Positions 24,792 to 33,474 of a DNA stretch of 64,000 bases are shown one piece after another (the first letter of the stretch is position 1; each line of letters begins with the position of its first letter). The translations under genes were made by a program, and so were the position numbers. Under the pieces are notes generated by a model. The model was not told the DNA's origin. It made no database searches and saw nothing but the letters and a program-made list of their open reading frames with translations. The stretch is from CAJINA01 sp964636125 (lineage in GTDB: Bacteria; Desulfobacterota; Desulfobacteria; Desulfobacterales; CAJINA01): assembly GCA_964636125.1 (NCBI GenBank), contig CAZWPX010000012.1, positions 1-64,000 on the forward strand. Direction: 5' to 3'.

Positions 24792-25712
24792 ATGGTTGAA
24801 AAAACACCCGTTCTGGACACCCTGACCTACATTTTCCTGGTAACCGGGATTGTGGTTGTCGGATTTCCCATTATCTATGCCATCATCGCGGCAACCCTGC
24901 CCATTGAAGAGGTGTCCCGGGTCCCTATGCCCCTTATTCCCGGTGACCAGTTCTGGGTCAACATGACGACTGCCTGGGAAAAGGGCAATCTCGGCACAAA
25001 CCTGACCAACTCCTTTATCATGGCTTCCGGCATCACCCTGGGAAAAATCATTGTCTCCCTGTTTGGTGCGTTTTCCATTGTTTACTTTGACTACCGCTTG
25101 CGGAGTCTGGCATTTGTCTCTGTTTTCTGTACGCTGATGCTACCTGTGGAAGTTCGCATCCTGCCAACCTACGAGATGGCAGCCAACCTGTTCGGACCCC
25201 TGCAGGCCATTGTCACGTTCCTGCACTTGGATGGTTTGATTGGCTGGTTCGCCGGACACGAGATTGATATCAGTTTAGAGTGGAGCCTGCTGGATTCCTA
25301 TCCAGGGTTGATCCTGCCCCTGGTGGCGTCGGCTACCTGTACTTTTCTATTCCGCCAGTTTTTTTTGACCATTCCTGAAGAGTTGTGTGAGGCTGCCAAG
25401 ATGGACGGCGCTTCCGCCATGACTTTTTTCTGGCGTATCCTGCTACCCCTGTCCAAAACGAATATCGCCGCACTCGTGGTCATCGAATTCGTGTATGGGT
25501 GGAACCAGTATCTCTGGCCCCTGCTCATCACCACAAACCCGGATATGATGACCGCGGTTATCGGCCTGCAGAACCTGATTCCCCAGGCGGACGATCTTCC
25601 GTTCTGGAACGTGGCCATGGCCGGCTCTTTAATTGTAATGCTCCCGCCGATCCTGGTGGTCCTGGCCATGCAGCGCTGGTTTGTCAAGGGCCTGGTCGAA
25701 AGGGAAAAATAG
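24792..25712 (+). CDS. ugpE: Glycerol-3-phosphate ABC transporter permease E
   Basis: Second permease, 306 residues, with about six helices and the EAA loop EAAKMDGASAMTFFWRILLPLSK. The stretches VSRVPMPLIPGDQFW, FGAFSIVYFDYRLR and MLPVEVRILPTYEMAANLFG match UgpE; a typical MalG-type C-terminus (AMQRWFVKGLVEREK) is present. The product has a slightly extended periplasmic loop (about 135-160, LFGPLQAIVTFLHLDGLIGWFAGHEIDISLEW). It is followed after 18 bases by the dehydrogenase-like gene, so that gene is probably in the same transcript. Confidence 0.9.
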   Translation: MVEKTPVLDTLTYIFLVTGIVVVGFPIIYAIIAATLPIEEVSRVPMPLIPGDQFWVNMTTAWEKGNLGTNLTNSFIMASGITLGKIIVSLFGAFSIVYFDYRLRSLAFVSVFCTLMLPVEVRILPTYEMAANLFGPLQAIVTFLHLDGLIGWFAGHEIDISLEWSLLDSYPGLILPLVASATCTFLFRQFFLTIPEELCEAAKMDGASAMTFFWRILLPLSKTNIAALVVIEFVYGWNQYLWPLLITTNPDMMTAVIGLQNLIPQADDLPFWNVAMAGSLIVMLPPILVVLAMQRWFVKGLVEREK

Positions 25713-25730
25713 CCATCACGGCTTTGAAAA

Positions 25731-27065
25731 ATGAATCCTGATGCCCTAAAAAACACACAGCTTGTGGACCCGGAAGATTACGGGACGCTTTGCTCCTGCG
25801 GCAAGCCCCATCCTGTGTATTCCATGCGCCTGGCAGAAGGCAGCCGGGCTTATGAGGCCCTGGCCAAAGCGTGTCTCCGGGCTGCCGCCGACAAACCGAT
25901 CCTGCTGATAGATGACGTACATACCCACGCCGCAGCTGGATCTACCATATTAAAATTATTTGATAAATACATCATCCAGCACCACTGGTGCAACCTTCCG
26001 GACCAGGTTCATGCCAGTGCCCGGGTGGTGGACCTGGCGGCCCAGGCGGCAGCCGGCCACAGCCTCATCGTCGCCGTGGGTGCCGGCACCATTAATGATA
26101 TCGGCAAGTATACCGCCACCCGGCTGGACATCCCCTACTGGACAGTCCCGACGGCACCCTCCATGAACGGCTACACCTCGTCAATTGCCGCCATCGAGAT
26201 AGACGGCGTCAAACGCACCCTGCCAGCCAAACCGCCGGAGAGAATTTACGCGGACCCCCAGGTCATTGTGGCCGCTCCCGGCCGGCTACGCCAATCCGGG
26301 TTTTGTGACATCCTCGCCAAATCCGTATCGGACCTTGACTGGCAGTGTGAATCCCTGCTGTTTCAGGGCACCCACTGCACATTGCCCGGTGCCCTCGTTT
26401 CCGCCACTGAAACAAGCTACATTGACAAACCTGAGAAAATAAACAGCGGTGATCGTGCGGCTGTTATGGGACTTTTTAAAAGCCTCCTGGTTTCAGGCGT
26501 TTCCATGAGCCTGGCCGGGTCCAGCGCCCCGGCTTCCGGAGGCGAGCACCTGTTCTCCCATTTCCTGGACATGCGTGAAAATATCACCGGTCGCAAACCC
26601 GAACTGCACGGCCTCCAAGTGGCTGCCGGCATCATATTGTCTGCCATGTGTTACCGGCTCTTGGCCCGAGTTGAGCTGCAAACCCTCACAATGGACGCGC
26701 GCGCGATCATTGATTCTGATGCCCGACGCATTGCCGGGGCCTGGGGGGCCGCAGCACCCGCAATTGAAAAACAATTTGCCGGCAAGGCCAATCGCCTTAC
26801 GGCGTTTGACACCCTCTTGCCGGCCAACTGGCCGCACATGAAGGCGGTATTCACCCGCTGCCGCTCACCCGAACACTATCTGGAATTGATACGCCGCACA
26901 GGCTACCCGCTGACGCTGGAAGCGCTCAATCTGTCGGCCGCTGAATTCCGGCTGGCCGCCGAAACCGGCCGTACCATCCGGGATCGCATTACCGTACTTG
27001 ACCTGGCGGCCCACACAGGGGTCCTTGTGACAGCGACCCAAAAAACACTCGAACTGTTAGCCTGA
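25731..27065 (+). CDS. sn-glycerol-1-phosphate dehydrogenase-like enzyme (AraM/EgsA family)
   Basis: Iron- or zinc-dependent alcohol dehydrogenase-fold protein, 444 residues, of the glycerol-1-phosphate dehydrogenase group. NAD-loop VAVGAGTINDIGKYTA and TVPTAPSMNGYTSSIAAI are followed by metal-ligand segments SGFCDILAKSVSDLDW, SGGEHLFSHFLDM and the HGLQV helix. Known members convert dihydroxyacetone phosphate and sn-glycerol-1-phosphate. It directly follows ugpE, so it may oxidise an imported glycerol phosphate, or provide G1P for lipid or teichoic-like polymers. An acidic/Cys motif (CSCGKPHPVY, residues 21-30) near the N-terminus lies outside the core. Family is good; reaction direction unknown. 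Confidence 0.85.
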   Translation: MNPDALKNTQLVDPEDYGTLCSCGKPHPVYSMRLAEGSRAYEALAKACLRAAADKPILLIDDVHTHAAAGSTILKLFDKYIIQHHWCNLPDQVHASARVVDLAAQAAAGHSLIVAVGAGTINDIGKYTATRLDIPYWTVPTAPSMNGYTSSIAAIEIDGVKRTLPAKPPERIYADPQVIVAAPGRLRQSGFCDILAKSVSDLDWQCESLLFQGTHCTLPGALVSATETSYIDKPEKINSGDRAAVMGLFKSLLVSGVSMSLAGSSAPASGGEHLFSHFLDMRENITGRKPELHGLQVAAGIILSAMCYRLLARVELQTLTMDARAIIDSDARRIAGAWGAAAPAIEKQFAGKANRLTAFDTLLPANWPHMKAVFTRCRSPEHYLELIRRTGYPLTLEALNLSAAEFRLAAETGRTIRDRITVLDLAAHTGVLVTATQKTLELLA

Positions 27066-27076
27066 GGAGGCCCAGG

Positions 27077-28297
27077 ATGATAGATTATAATCCCGAACAG
27101 AAAATGTGGGACGTCCGCCGGGAATTCGGCGAGCACGGCGGCGTGACGCCCTCCATCTCGCGCTCATCCACCTTCACCGTCCTGGAACCCGGAACGATGC
27201 CGGAAATATTCGAAGGCCTCCGGGGACCGGAAAAAGGCGGCTGCTTCCTGTACAGTCGCCATTTCAACCCAACCCTGGACGTACTTGGCCGGTACCTGGC
27301 CGCGCTGGAAGGCACCGAAAAGGCCATCTGCACAGCCAGCGGCATGTCTGCCATCGCCTGCACCCTCTTGCAACTGTGCGCGCAGGGCAGCCACATTGTC
27401 TCCAGCAGCACCATCTATGGCGGGACGCACGCGCTGCTTGACAAAACCCTCCCCCAGATGGGGATCCAGACAACTTTTGTGCCGCCCGAAAGCCTGACTG
27501 CCTTTGAACGCGCTATCACACCTGATACCCGGGTCATTTATACGGAAACCATCGGCAACCCGACCTTAACCGTCGCCGATATTCCGGCGCTGGCGGATCT
27601 GGCACACGCTCACAATATTACCCTGGTGGTGGACAACACCTTTTCGCCGGTGATGATTTCCCCGGCCAGGCTGGGCGCGGATGTCGTGGTCCACTCCATG
27701 ACCAAATTCATCAACGGTGCCAGCGACGTCATCGCCGGGGCAGTCTGTGCCAGCGAAGAGTTCGCCTATCGACTCATGGACCTGCATACTGGCCGGGTAA
27801 TGCTGCTGGGCCCCACCATGGACGCCAGGGTGGCCTTCGACCTCATCCAGAGGCTGCCACACCTGCCCATAAGGATGCGGGAGCACGGCCGTCGGGCCAT
27901 GGTACTTGCCCAGCGCCTGGCTGAACTGGGTGCCCCTGTTGTCTATCCCGGTCTTGCCAACCATCCCCAGCATCTGTTGATAACCGCAATGATGAACCGG
28001 GGCTATGGTTACGGCGGCATGCTGACGCTCGACTGTCAAACCCGGCAGAGTGCTGAAAACCTGATGTCCATCCTCCAGAACCGTGAACGTTTTGGTTATA
28101 TCGCGGTGTCGCTGGGATACTACGACACCCTGATGTCCTGTTCCGGATCGTCCACCTCGTCTGAAATCGCACCCGAGGACCAGGACCGGATGGGACTCAG
28201 CCCGGGCCTGCTGAGGGTAGCGGTGGGGTACACCGGCAGTCTGGAAGACCGCCTGGAACAACTGGAAAGGGCTGTGGCCTCGGCGGGACTGATTTAG
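27077..28297 (+). CDS. PLP-dependent Cys/Met metabolism enzyme (gamma-lyase/transsulfuration family)
   Basis: Fold-type I PLP enzyme of 406 residues related to methionine gamma-lyase, cystathionine gamma-lyase and O-acetylhomoserine sulfhydrylase. It shows YSRHFNPTLDVLGRYLAALEG, ASGMSAIACTLLQL, TIYGGTHALL, the aspartate binding pyridine nitrogen in VVDNTFSP and the Schiff-base Lys210 in HSMTKFINGASDV. The C-terminal CSGSSTSSEIAPEDQDRMGLSPGLLRVAVGYTG is family-typical. It lies 11 bases after the dehydrogenase with GAGG before the ATG and so is probably in the ugp transcript, an unexpected pairing. Its exact substrate cannot be assigned. Confidence 0.88.
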   Translation: MIDYNPEQKMWDVRREFGEHGGVTPSISRSSTFTVLEPGTMPEIFEGLRGPEKGGCFLYSRHFNPTLDVLGRYLAALEGTEKAICTASGMSAIACTLLQLCAQGSHIVSSSTIYGGTHALLDKTLPQMGIQTTFVPPESLTAFERAITPDTRVIYTETIGNPTLTVADIPALADLAHAHNITLVVDNTFSPVMISPARLGADVVVHSMTKFINGASDVIAGAVCASEEFAYRLMDLHTGRVMLLGPTMDARVAFDLIQRLPHLPIRMREHGRRAMVLAQRLAELGAPVVYPGLANHPQHLLITAMMNRGYGYGGMLTLDCQTRQSAENLMSILQNRERFGYIAVSLGYYDTLMSCSGSSTSSEIAPEDQDRMGLSPGLLRVAVGYTGSLEDRLEQLERAVASAGLI

Positions 28298-28405
28298 GGC
28301 CCGAGGGCCAGGCAACAGGTTGCCAGAAGGACATGGCCGACCAATATTGAACCACACGGAAAAACCTGACCTTCTGTGAATCAAAGGCAAAAGGTTGAAC
28401 AGTAG

Positions 28406-31294
28406 ATGGCAACCCCAGACAAGTCCGATAAAAACCGTCAGCCCGACAACGACACCCCGGCTTACAGCAGCCGCATCCTCCGAGTCTATCTTGATTACCT
28501 GCGGCGGCATTACCCCGATATCCATCCCGAGGACATTTTTGAACCGGCAGGAATCAAACCGGCCGAGGTTGATGACCCCGGCTTCTGGTACAGCCAGGTC
28601 CAGGCCAACTTGATGCATGCCCGCATGGTTACAAAAACCGGAGATCCGCAGATATCCACAGCCGCCGGCCGTTTTGCGGCCCGTTCAAAAAGTGTGGGCA
28701 AAATCAGGCAATTCATCCTTGCGATTGTTACGCCCGCCGTTGTTTTTCGGCGGGCTGAAAAACTCCACCGCCTGATGAGCCGGGGCGCCACCCTCAAGAT
28801 AGAACCCCTGGGACCGCTTAAAACCAAAATCACAGCCAGCCCTGTGGCTGGCATTGATGAAGCCCCCTTTCAATGTGAAAATCGCCTGGGGATTCTGGAA
28901 GGCCTAGCGGGCCTGCTCAAGAACCGTTCTGCCCGAGTGATTCATACGGAATGCCGACATGCCGGAGGTCGCCATTGCGTGTACATGGTCAGTTGGAAAC
29001 CTTCACTCACGTTTACGCTGAAAAAGACGAAGCATCTTGTCGGAATCGGATCGGGGCTATTGGCCGCGGGGCTCTTTTTTGGCCTCCCGTTGCAGGCCTG
29101 GGGAGTTTCGGTGGCGGCCCTTGCGGTTCTCTCCCTGGCCGTTGCATTATTGAGCGATCATTTCGAAATTCAGGCATTAAAGACCACACTTGAAGACTAC
29201 GCAGTCCGCATCGAAGAACCTCATGCCGACTCGGATCTGATGTACAACAATGCGCTGCTGGTTCAAAAACTCGGCCAGGAAACAGCTAAGGTTTTTGATC
29301 TCAAGCAGTATTTAATTACGGTCATGGCGGTAATCAAAACGCGGCTGGGGTTTGACCGCGGGGCAATCTTGCTGCTGAACCACACCAGTGGGCGAATCAA
29401 ACTGGAAGCCGAATTCGGGTACAATCAAGCCGAACAGGCCCTCCTGAACGGGGCGGCAGGCCACCTGGATCAAAGTCACCCTGAACGTTTTGCGGCCACC
29501 TTGCTGGAAAAACGGCAATCAATCCTGGTCAATGACCTGGCCTCCGTTTCCGTAAAAGTGCCTTCCCGGAGTGTGGCATTCGCGCGCCTGCTGGGATCCC
29601 ACTCCTTTATCTGTGTTCCGGTCATTTTTGACGACGAGCCACTGGGAATCCTGCTGCTGGACCACAAAACCCTGAAAAGGAACTACTATCAGAGCGATGT
29701 GAATTTCCTTGAAGGCATTGCCGGGCAGATCGCCACCAGCATCATCAACATCCGGTCTTTCAGCCGACTGCGGGAAAGCGAAGAAAAATTCAGGCTGGTT
29801 TTCGAAACCAGTCCGGATGCCTTTGCACTGAACCGTTACGACGATGGTACCTATGTGGATGTCAATGAGGGGTTCTTATCCATGACTGGATACACGCGGG
29901 AAGAGTTGCTGGGCAACTCTCCGGTAGACCTGGGAATCTGGGAATCCAGCAGTGACCGCAGACATGTCTCGCTTGAAATCGGCCGTCAAGGTAATATCGA
30001 CCGTTATGAAACCCGTTTCCGGCTTAAAGGCAACCGCCTGATTATCGGTCAGATTTCCGCCACAATCGTCCTGTTTGACCAGCAAAAGCATGTCTTCTCA
30101 ATCACCCGCGACATAACAGAAATCCGGCGGATGGAAGCCGAGACAAAGAAGTTGGAAGCCCAGGTACGGCACAGCGCCAAGATGGAATCCATCGGAACCC
30201 TCGCCGGAGGTATATCACATGATTTCAACAACTTGATGATGGGCATCCAGGGTAACATCGAGGTGTTGATGCAAACCGCAGAACCGACCGGTGATATTTT
30301 CAGGCGACTCAAAAACATTGAACAACACATCGCAAGCGGCGCCCAACTCACCCGACAACTGCTCGGATTTGCCCAGGCTGGCAAATACGATGTCCGCGCC
30401 ACCGACCTGAACGCCCTGACCAGCCGCACAACCCGCATGTTTGCACGCACCAAGAAAGAACTGACCATGACCCTGCAGCCGGCTGAAAACATCTGGGCTG
30501 TAGAGGTCGATCAAAGCCAGATCGAACAGGTGCTCCTGAATCTATTTGTCAACGCCTGGCAAGCCATGCCCGACGGTGGGAAGATTAGCGTCCACCTTAA
30601 AAACAGTCAGGTAAATCCGGAAAAGGCCCGCTTGCTGGGTGTGCTCCCGGGGCCCTTTGTGTTGATAACAGTCACTGATAGCGGCGAAGGCATGGATGCC
30701 GAAACCCTGGAGAAAATATTCGATCCTTTTTTCACCACCAAAGAAATGGGCCGGGGCACCGGCCTGGGGCTGGCGTCGGCGTACGGCATCCTTCAAAATC
30801 ATGGCGGCTCCCTCAAAGTTAAAAGCCGCAAAGGATGTGGGGCGACCTTCTACATCTATGTCCCGGCCTCCGGGGAGAAGGCAGACCGTGCCCCCCAGCG
30901 AGACCTGCCCGTTGAGAAAGGATCCGGCAACATACTCCTGGTGGATGATGAGCAGATGATTTTGGATGTGGCCCGGGAGTTGCTGGAACACCTTGGCTAC
31001 AGCGTGTTGACGGCCGGCAGCGGCCAGGCGGCCATCGAACTGGCAACCCGGGAGCACAAAAACATTGACCTTGTCATACTGGACCTTATAATGCCCGGGA
31101 AAGGCGGCGGTGAGACATTTGATGATTTAAGAGTGGTTGCCCCCGGGATGAAAATCCTGCTGTCCAGCGGATACGCCCTGGAAGGAGAAGCCGCCGAAAT
31201 CCTGGACCGCGGGTGCAACGGGTTTATCCAGAAACCCTTTACCCTGAAAGACCTGTCAGCCAAAATCAGGACCGTGATGAATTCTGGAGGCTGA
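28406..31294 (+). CDS. Hybrid sensor histidine kinase (V4R-like, TM, GAF, PAS, HisKA, HATPase, REC)
   Basis: A 962-residue phosphorelay protein. Residues 1-200 form a sensory domain with the pattern CENRLGILEGLAGLLKNRSARVIHTECRHAGGRHCVY, resembling V4R/heme-NO-associated domains (inference). Two close membrane segments lie at about 212-255. A GAF domain (about 290-450) and a PAS domain (about 465-580) follow. The kinase core has the phospho-His near 604 in AGGISHDFNNLM, an N-box near VLLNLFVNAWQAM, and G-box GRGTGLGLASAYG. The C-terminal receiver has its phospho-Asp near 892 in DLVILDLIMPG. No output domain, so the receiver probably modulates or relays. It is a single gene with no cognate regulator nearby. 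Confidence 0.92.
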   Translation: MATPDKSDKNRQPDNDTPAYSSRILRVYLDYLRRHYPDIHPEDIFEPAGIKPAEVDDPGFWYSQVQANLMHARMVTKTGDPQISTAAGRFAARSKSVGKIRQFILAIVTPAVVFRRAEKLHRLMSRGATLKIEPLGPLKTKITASPVAGIDEAPFQCENRLGILEGLAGLLKNRSARVIHTECRHAGGRHCVYMVSWKPSLTFTLKKTKHLVGIGSGLLAAGLFFGLPLQAWGVSVAALAVLSLAVALLSDHFEIQALKTTLEDYAVRIEEPHADSDLMYNNALLVQKLGQETAKVFDLKQYLITVMAVIKTRLGFDRGAILLLNHTSGRIKLEAEFGYNQAEQALLNGAAGHLDQSHPERFAATLLEKRQSILVNDLASVSVKVPSRSVAFARLLGSHSFICVPVIFDDEPLGILLLDHKTLKRNYYQSDVNFLEGIAGQIATSIINIRSFSRLRESEEKFRLVFETSPDAFALNRYDDGTYVDVNEGFLSMTGYTREELLGNSPVDLGIWESSSDRRHVSLEIGRQGNIDRYETRFRLKGNRLIIGQISATIVLFDQQKHVFSITRDITEIRRMEAETKKLEAQVRHSAKMESIGTLAGGISHDFNNLMMGIQGNIEVLMQTAEPTGDIFRRLKNIEQHIASGAQLTRQLLGFAQAGKYDVRATDLNALTSRTTRMFARTKKELTMTLQPAENIWAVEVDQSQIEQVLLNLFVNAWQAMPDGGKISVHLKNSQVNPEKARLLGVLPGPFVLITVTDSGEGMDAETLEKIFDPFFTTKEMGRGTGLGLASAYGILQNHGGSLKVKSRKGCGATFYIYVPASGEKADRAPQRDLPVEKGSGNILLVDDEQMILDVARELLEHLGYSVLTAGSGQAAIELATREHKNIDLVILDLIMPGKGGGETFDDLRVVAPGMKILLSSGYALEGEAAEILDRGCNGFIQKPFTLKDLSAKIRTVMNSGG

Positions 31295-31380
31295 AGTCTG
31301 GTGGGTTCATTTTATCAAAAGCAGGTTGCATGGGGTGCGGCCGCTGGAAATCAATCCTAATACACAGGAGTAACTCAACT

Positions 31381-32256
31381 TTGGCAAATGAAAAAACTAT
31401 AGCTTTTCAAGGTGTCTATGCAGCGCACACCGACCTGGCTTGCCGCAAGGCCTATCCCGGACTGGAAACCCTGCCGTGCCACACGTTTGACGAAGTCTTT
31501 GACGCAGTTGAATCCGATCGGGCCGGCCTGGGTATGATTCCCATTGAAAACTCGCAGGCCGGCCGGGTGGCCGAAATTCACAATCTCTGGCCCGGAAAAA
31601 AAGTGTTTATTGTGGCCGAGAATTTCCAGGCAATTGCGCATCACCTGTTTGTTCCACCCGGCTCAGCGCTCCCCCAGATCAAAGATGTCTACTCTCATCC
31701 CCAGGCCTTGATGCAGTGCCGCCACAACCTGAAAAAAATGGGGCTCAACATCCATAACTACATGGATACCGCCCTGGCGGCCAAGGATGTGGCCACCTGG
31801 CAAAACCCGGGAAAAGCAGCCCTGGCCTCAGAACTTGCCGGAGAGATATACGGTCTTGAGAACATCCGTCCTCACATGGAGGACAGCCGCGACAACACTA
31901 CCGTCTTTGTCACGATTTCAAAAACAAAGGCGGATCCGGAACCCGAACAAGGTGCGGTAATCACTTCATTGCTGTTTTCAGTGCGCAACCTGCCGGCGGC
32001 CCTGTACAAGGCCCTGGGCGGCTTTGCAACCAATGCGGTGAACCTGATCAAGCTGGAAAGCTACATCCCGGTGGGCGTATCCCCGCATACAGCCAAGTTT
32101 TTTATTACTTTTGAGGGTCATCCACGTGACCGCAATGTCCAACTGGCCCTCGAAGAACTTGATTTTTTCTGTGATATTGTTGATATTCTGGGGGTGTACT
32201 ACGCAGCCCCGGAAAGATTCAAGGTGCACCGGGACAGGTATGGCCATGCAGGCTGA
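31381..32256 (+). CDS. pheA: Prephenate dehydratase
   Basis: Converts prephenate to phenylpyruvate in phenylalanine synthesis. Translation probably starts at TTG 31381, preceded by AGGAG at 10 bases (in-frame ATG 31330 lacks such a site). The 291-residue product has IAFQGVYAAHTDLACRKAYPG, PIENSQAGRVAEIHNLW and a C-terminal ACT domain (NAVNLIKLESYIPVGVSPHTAKFFITFEGHP) for feedback control by Phe. It is the monofunctional, alphaproteobacterial-like type (ENSxAGRVAxIH, ESY in place of ESRP). The usual catalytic TRF motif reads TVF (DNTTVFV), so the Arg is missing. It overlaps the HAD gene by 17 bases. Confidence 0.88.
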   Translation: MANEKTIAFQGVYAAHTDLACRKAYPGLETLPCHTFDEVFDAVESDRAGLGMIPIENSQAGRVAEIHNLWPGKKVFIVAENFQAIAHHLFVPPGSALPQIKDVYSHPQALMQCRHNLKKMGLNIHNYMDTALAAKDVATWQNPGKAALASELAGEIYGLENIRPHMEDSRDNTTVFVTISKTKADPEPEQGAVITSLLFSVRNLPAALYKALGGFATNAVNLIKLESYIPVGVSPHTAKFFITFEGHPRDRNVQLALEELDFFCDIVDILGVYYAAPERFKVHRDRYGHAG

Positions 32257-32857
32257 ACCGTATGATGTCATCATGTTCGACCTGGGCGGGGTTCTCATTG
32301 AATTGACCGGGGTTCCGGTGATGATTGAATGGACCCAGGGCCGCTTCACCCCGGACCAGTTGTGGGAAAAGTGGTTGACCTCACCCGCCGTGAGGGCCTT
32401 TGAAAGCGGCTGCTCAACGCCGGATCAATTCAGTCGGGCCATGCTGGCCGAATTCGACCTCGCGGTCCCGGCCGATGAATTTCTCAATGCTTTTCTGTAC
32501 TGGCCATCCAGGACCTATCCGGGTACGCAGCAACTCCTGACGTCACTTGCCACCCGCTTTACCCTGGCCAGTCTATCCAATATCAGTGCATTGCACTGGA
32601 ACAGGATCTGTTCTGAAATGGACCTGGCATCACATTTTCACAACAACTTTCCCTCTTTTCAGACCGGTCTTGTAAAACCGGACAAGGCGGCCTACCTGAA
32701 TGCCCTTAAAGCCTTGGACTGCCGGCCGGAAAGAACCTTGTTTATGGACGATAACACGGCCAATGTGGACACCGCAGCCTCACTGGGGATGACGGCTTTC
32801 ACCGTGGCAGGTTTGACTGGTGTCAACGCAGCATTGAAAAGTGCGGCCGTCTTATAG
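32240..32857 (+). CDS. HAD-family hydrolase
   Basis: Haloacid-dehalogenase-like phosphatase of 205 residues. Motif I DVIMFDLGGVL supplies the nucleophilic Asp (the second acidic residue is replaced by Gly, as in the class with the FDLGGV signature), motif II is SLSNIS, motif III the Lys in GLVKPDKAAY, and motif IV LFMDDNTANVDTAASLGM. The small helical cap between motifs I and II indicates subclass I. The start overlaps the pheA end, so the two are translated together. The closest named group is HAD-IA/epoxide-hydrolase-like phosphatases; the natural substrate is unknown and the link to phenylalanine synthesis is only positional. Confidence 0.85.
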   Translation: MAMQAEPYDVIMFDLGGVLIELTGVPVMIEWTQGRFTPDQLWEKWLTSPAVRAFESGCSTPDQFSRAMLAEFDLAVPADEFLNAFLYWPSRTYPGTQQLLTSLATRFTLASLSNISALHWNRICSEMDLASHFHNNFPSFQTGLVKPDKAAYLNALKALDCRPERTLFMDDNTANVDTAASLGMTAFTVAGLTGVNAALKSAAVL

Positions 32858-32911
32858 CCGGTGCGGCTGCGGGTTGAATAGAAAACCACACAATAAGGAG
32901 CCCCTGGTAAC

Positions 32912-33310
32912 ATGACCCCATCTGAAATGCCTGTCGTTTTTTCGCGCGATCTGCTGGACACACTCATGCCGCCGGAGAAAACCGACCAGTTTTTTGAAGC
33001 CCTTTTTGGAGATGCATCCGAAGGTGCCTTTGACATCCGCCTGGATTTCAAAAAGGGTGCTGCAAACCAACTGGCGTTTGAATTCCGCCTGACCTCGAAA
33101 CCGGGGAAGTGCCTGGTCTGCAACCTGACCTACGGACTCCCGAATGTCTTTATGCGGCACCCCGTCATCAACGTGAACGGCATTGTAAAAGAAATTGAAT
33201 CCCGGCTGGACGACCGGGTTGAGATAGACCGCTGGTATTGCGGCGAAACCATTGAGCGGACGGCCGATGTGCACGTCATCCCCCTCTTTGTGGATTTGAA
33301 AACGCGGTGA
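32912..33310 (+). CDS. Conserved hypothetical protein (Desulfobacterota-type)
   Basis: A soluble 132-residue protein without signal or membrane segment. A recognisable core reads DQFFEALFGDASEGAFDIRLDFK, then LAFEFRLTSKPGKCLVCNLTYGLPNVFMRHPVINVNGIVKEIE. The CLVC pair could bind metal but no second pair exists. AAGGAG precedes the ATG. Similar short proteins occur in sulfate-reducer genomes from memory, but no function can be assigned. It stands between the HAD gene and a histidine kinase with its own gap on either side. Confidence 0.7.
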   Translation: MTPSEMPVVFSRDLLDTLMPPEKTDQFFEALFGDASEGAFDIRLDFKKGAANQLAFEFRLTSKPGKCLVCNLTYGLPNVFMRHPVINVNGIVKEIESRLDDRVEIDRWYCGETIERTADVHVIPLFVDLKTR

Positions 33311-33474
33311 TGCTACCCGGGGCGGTATACATACCGCCTGATGGTTCTTGAAATATAGCCCCGCTTTTCGGCAACATTCCGCCTGGCCACTGCCCCTTGA
33401 GCTTACCGGGCACTTTATGTTATAAAAGCACCGCGGTTACAATAACCCGCATCCTTCATCTGAAAAGGACCCCC

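Noticed and set aside
33397..33474. N-terminal extension of the dCache kinase
   Set aside because: No ribosome site; a membrane segment begins right after ATG 33475 with AAAAGGA.
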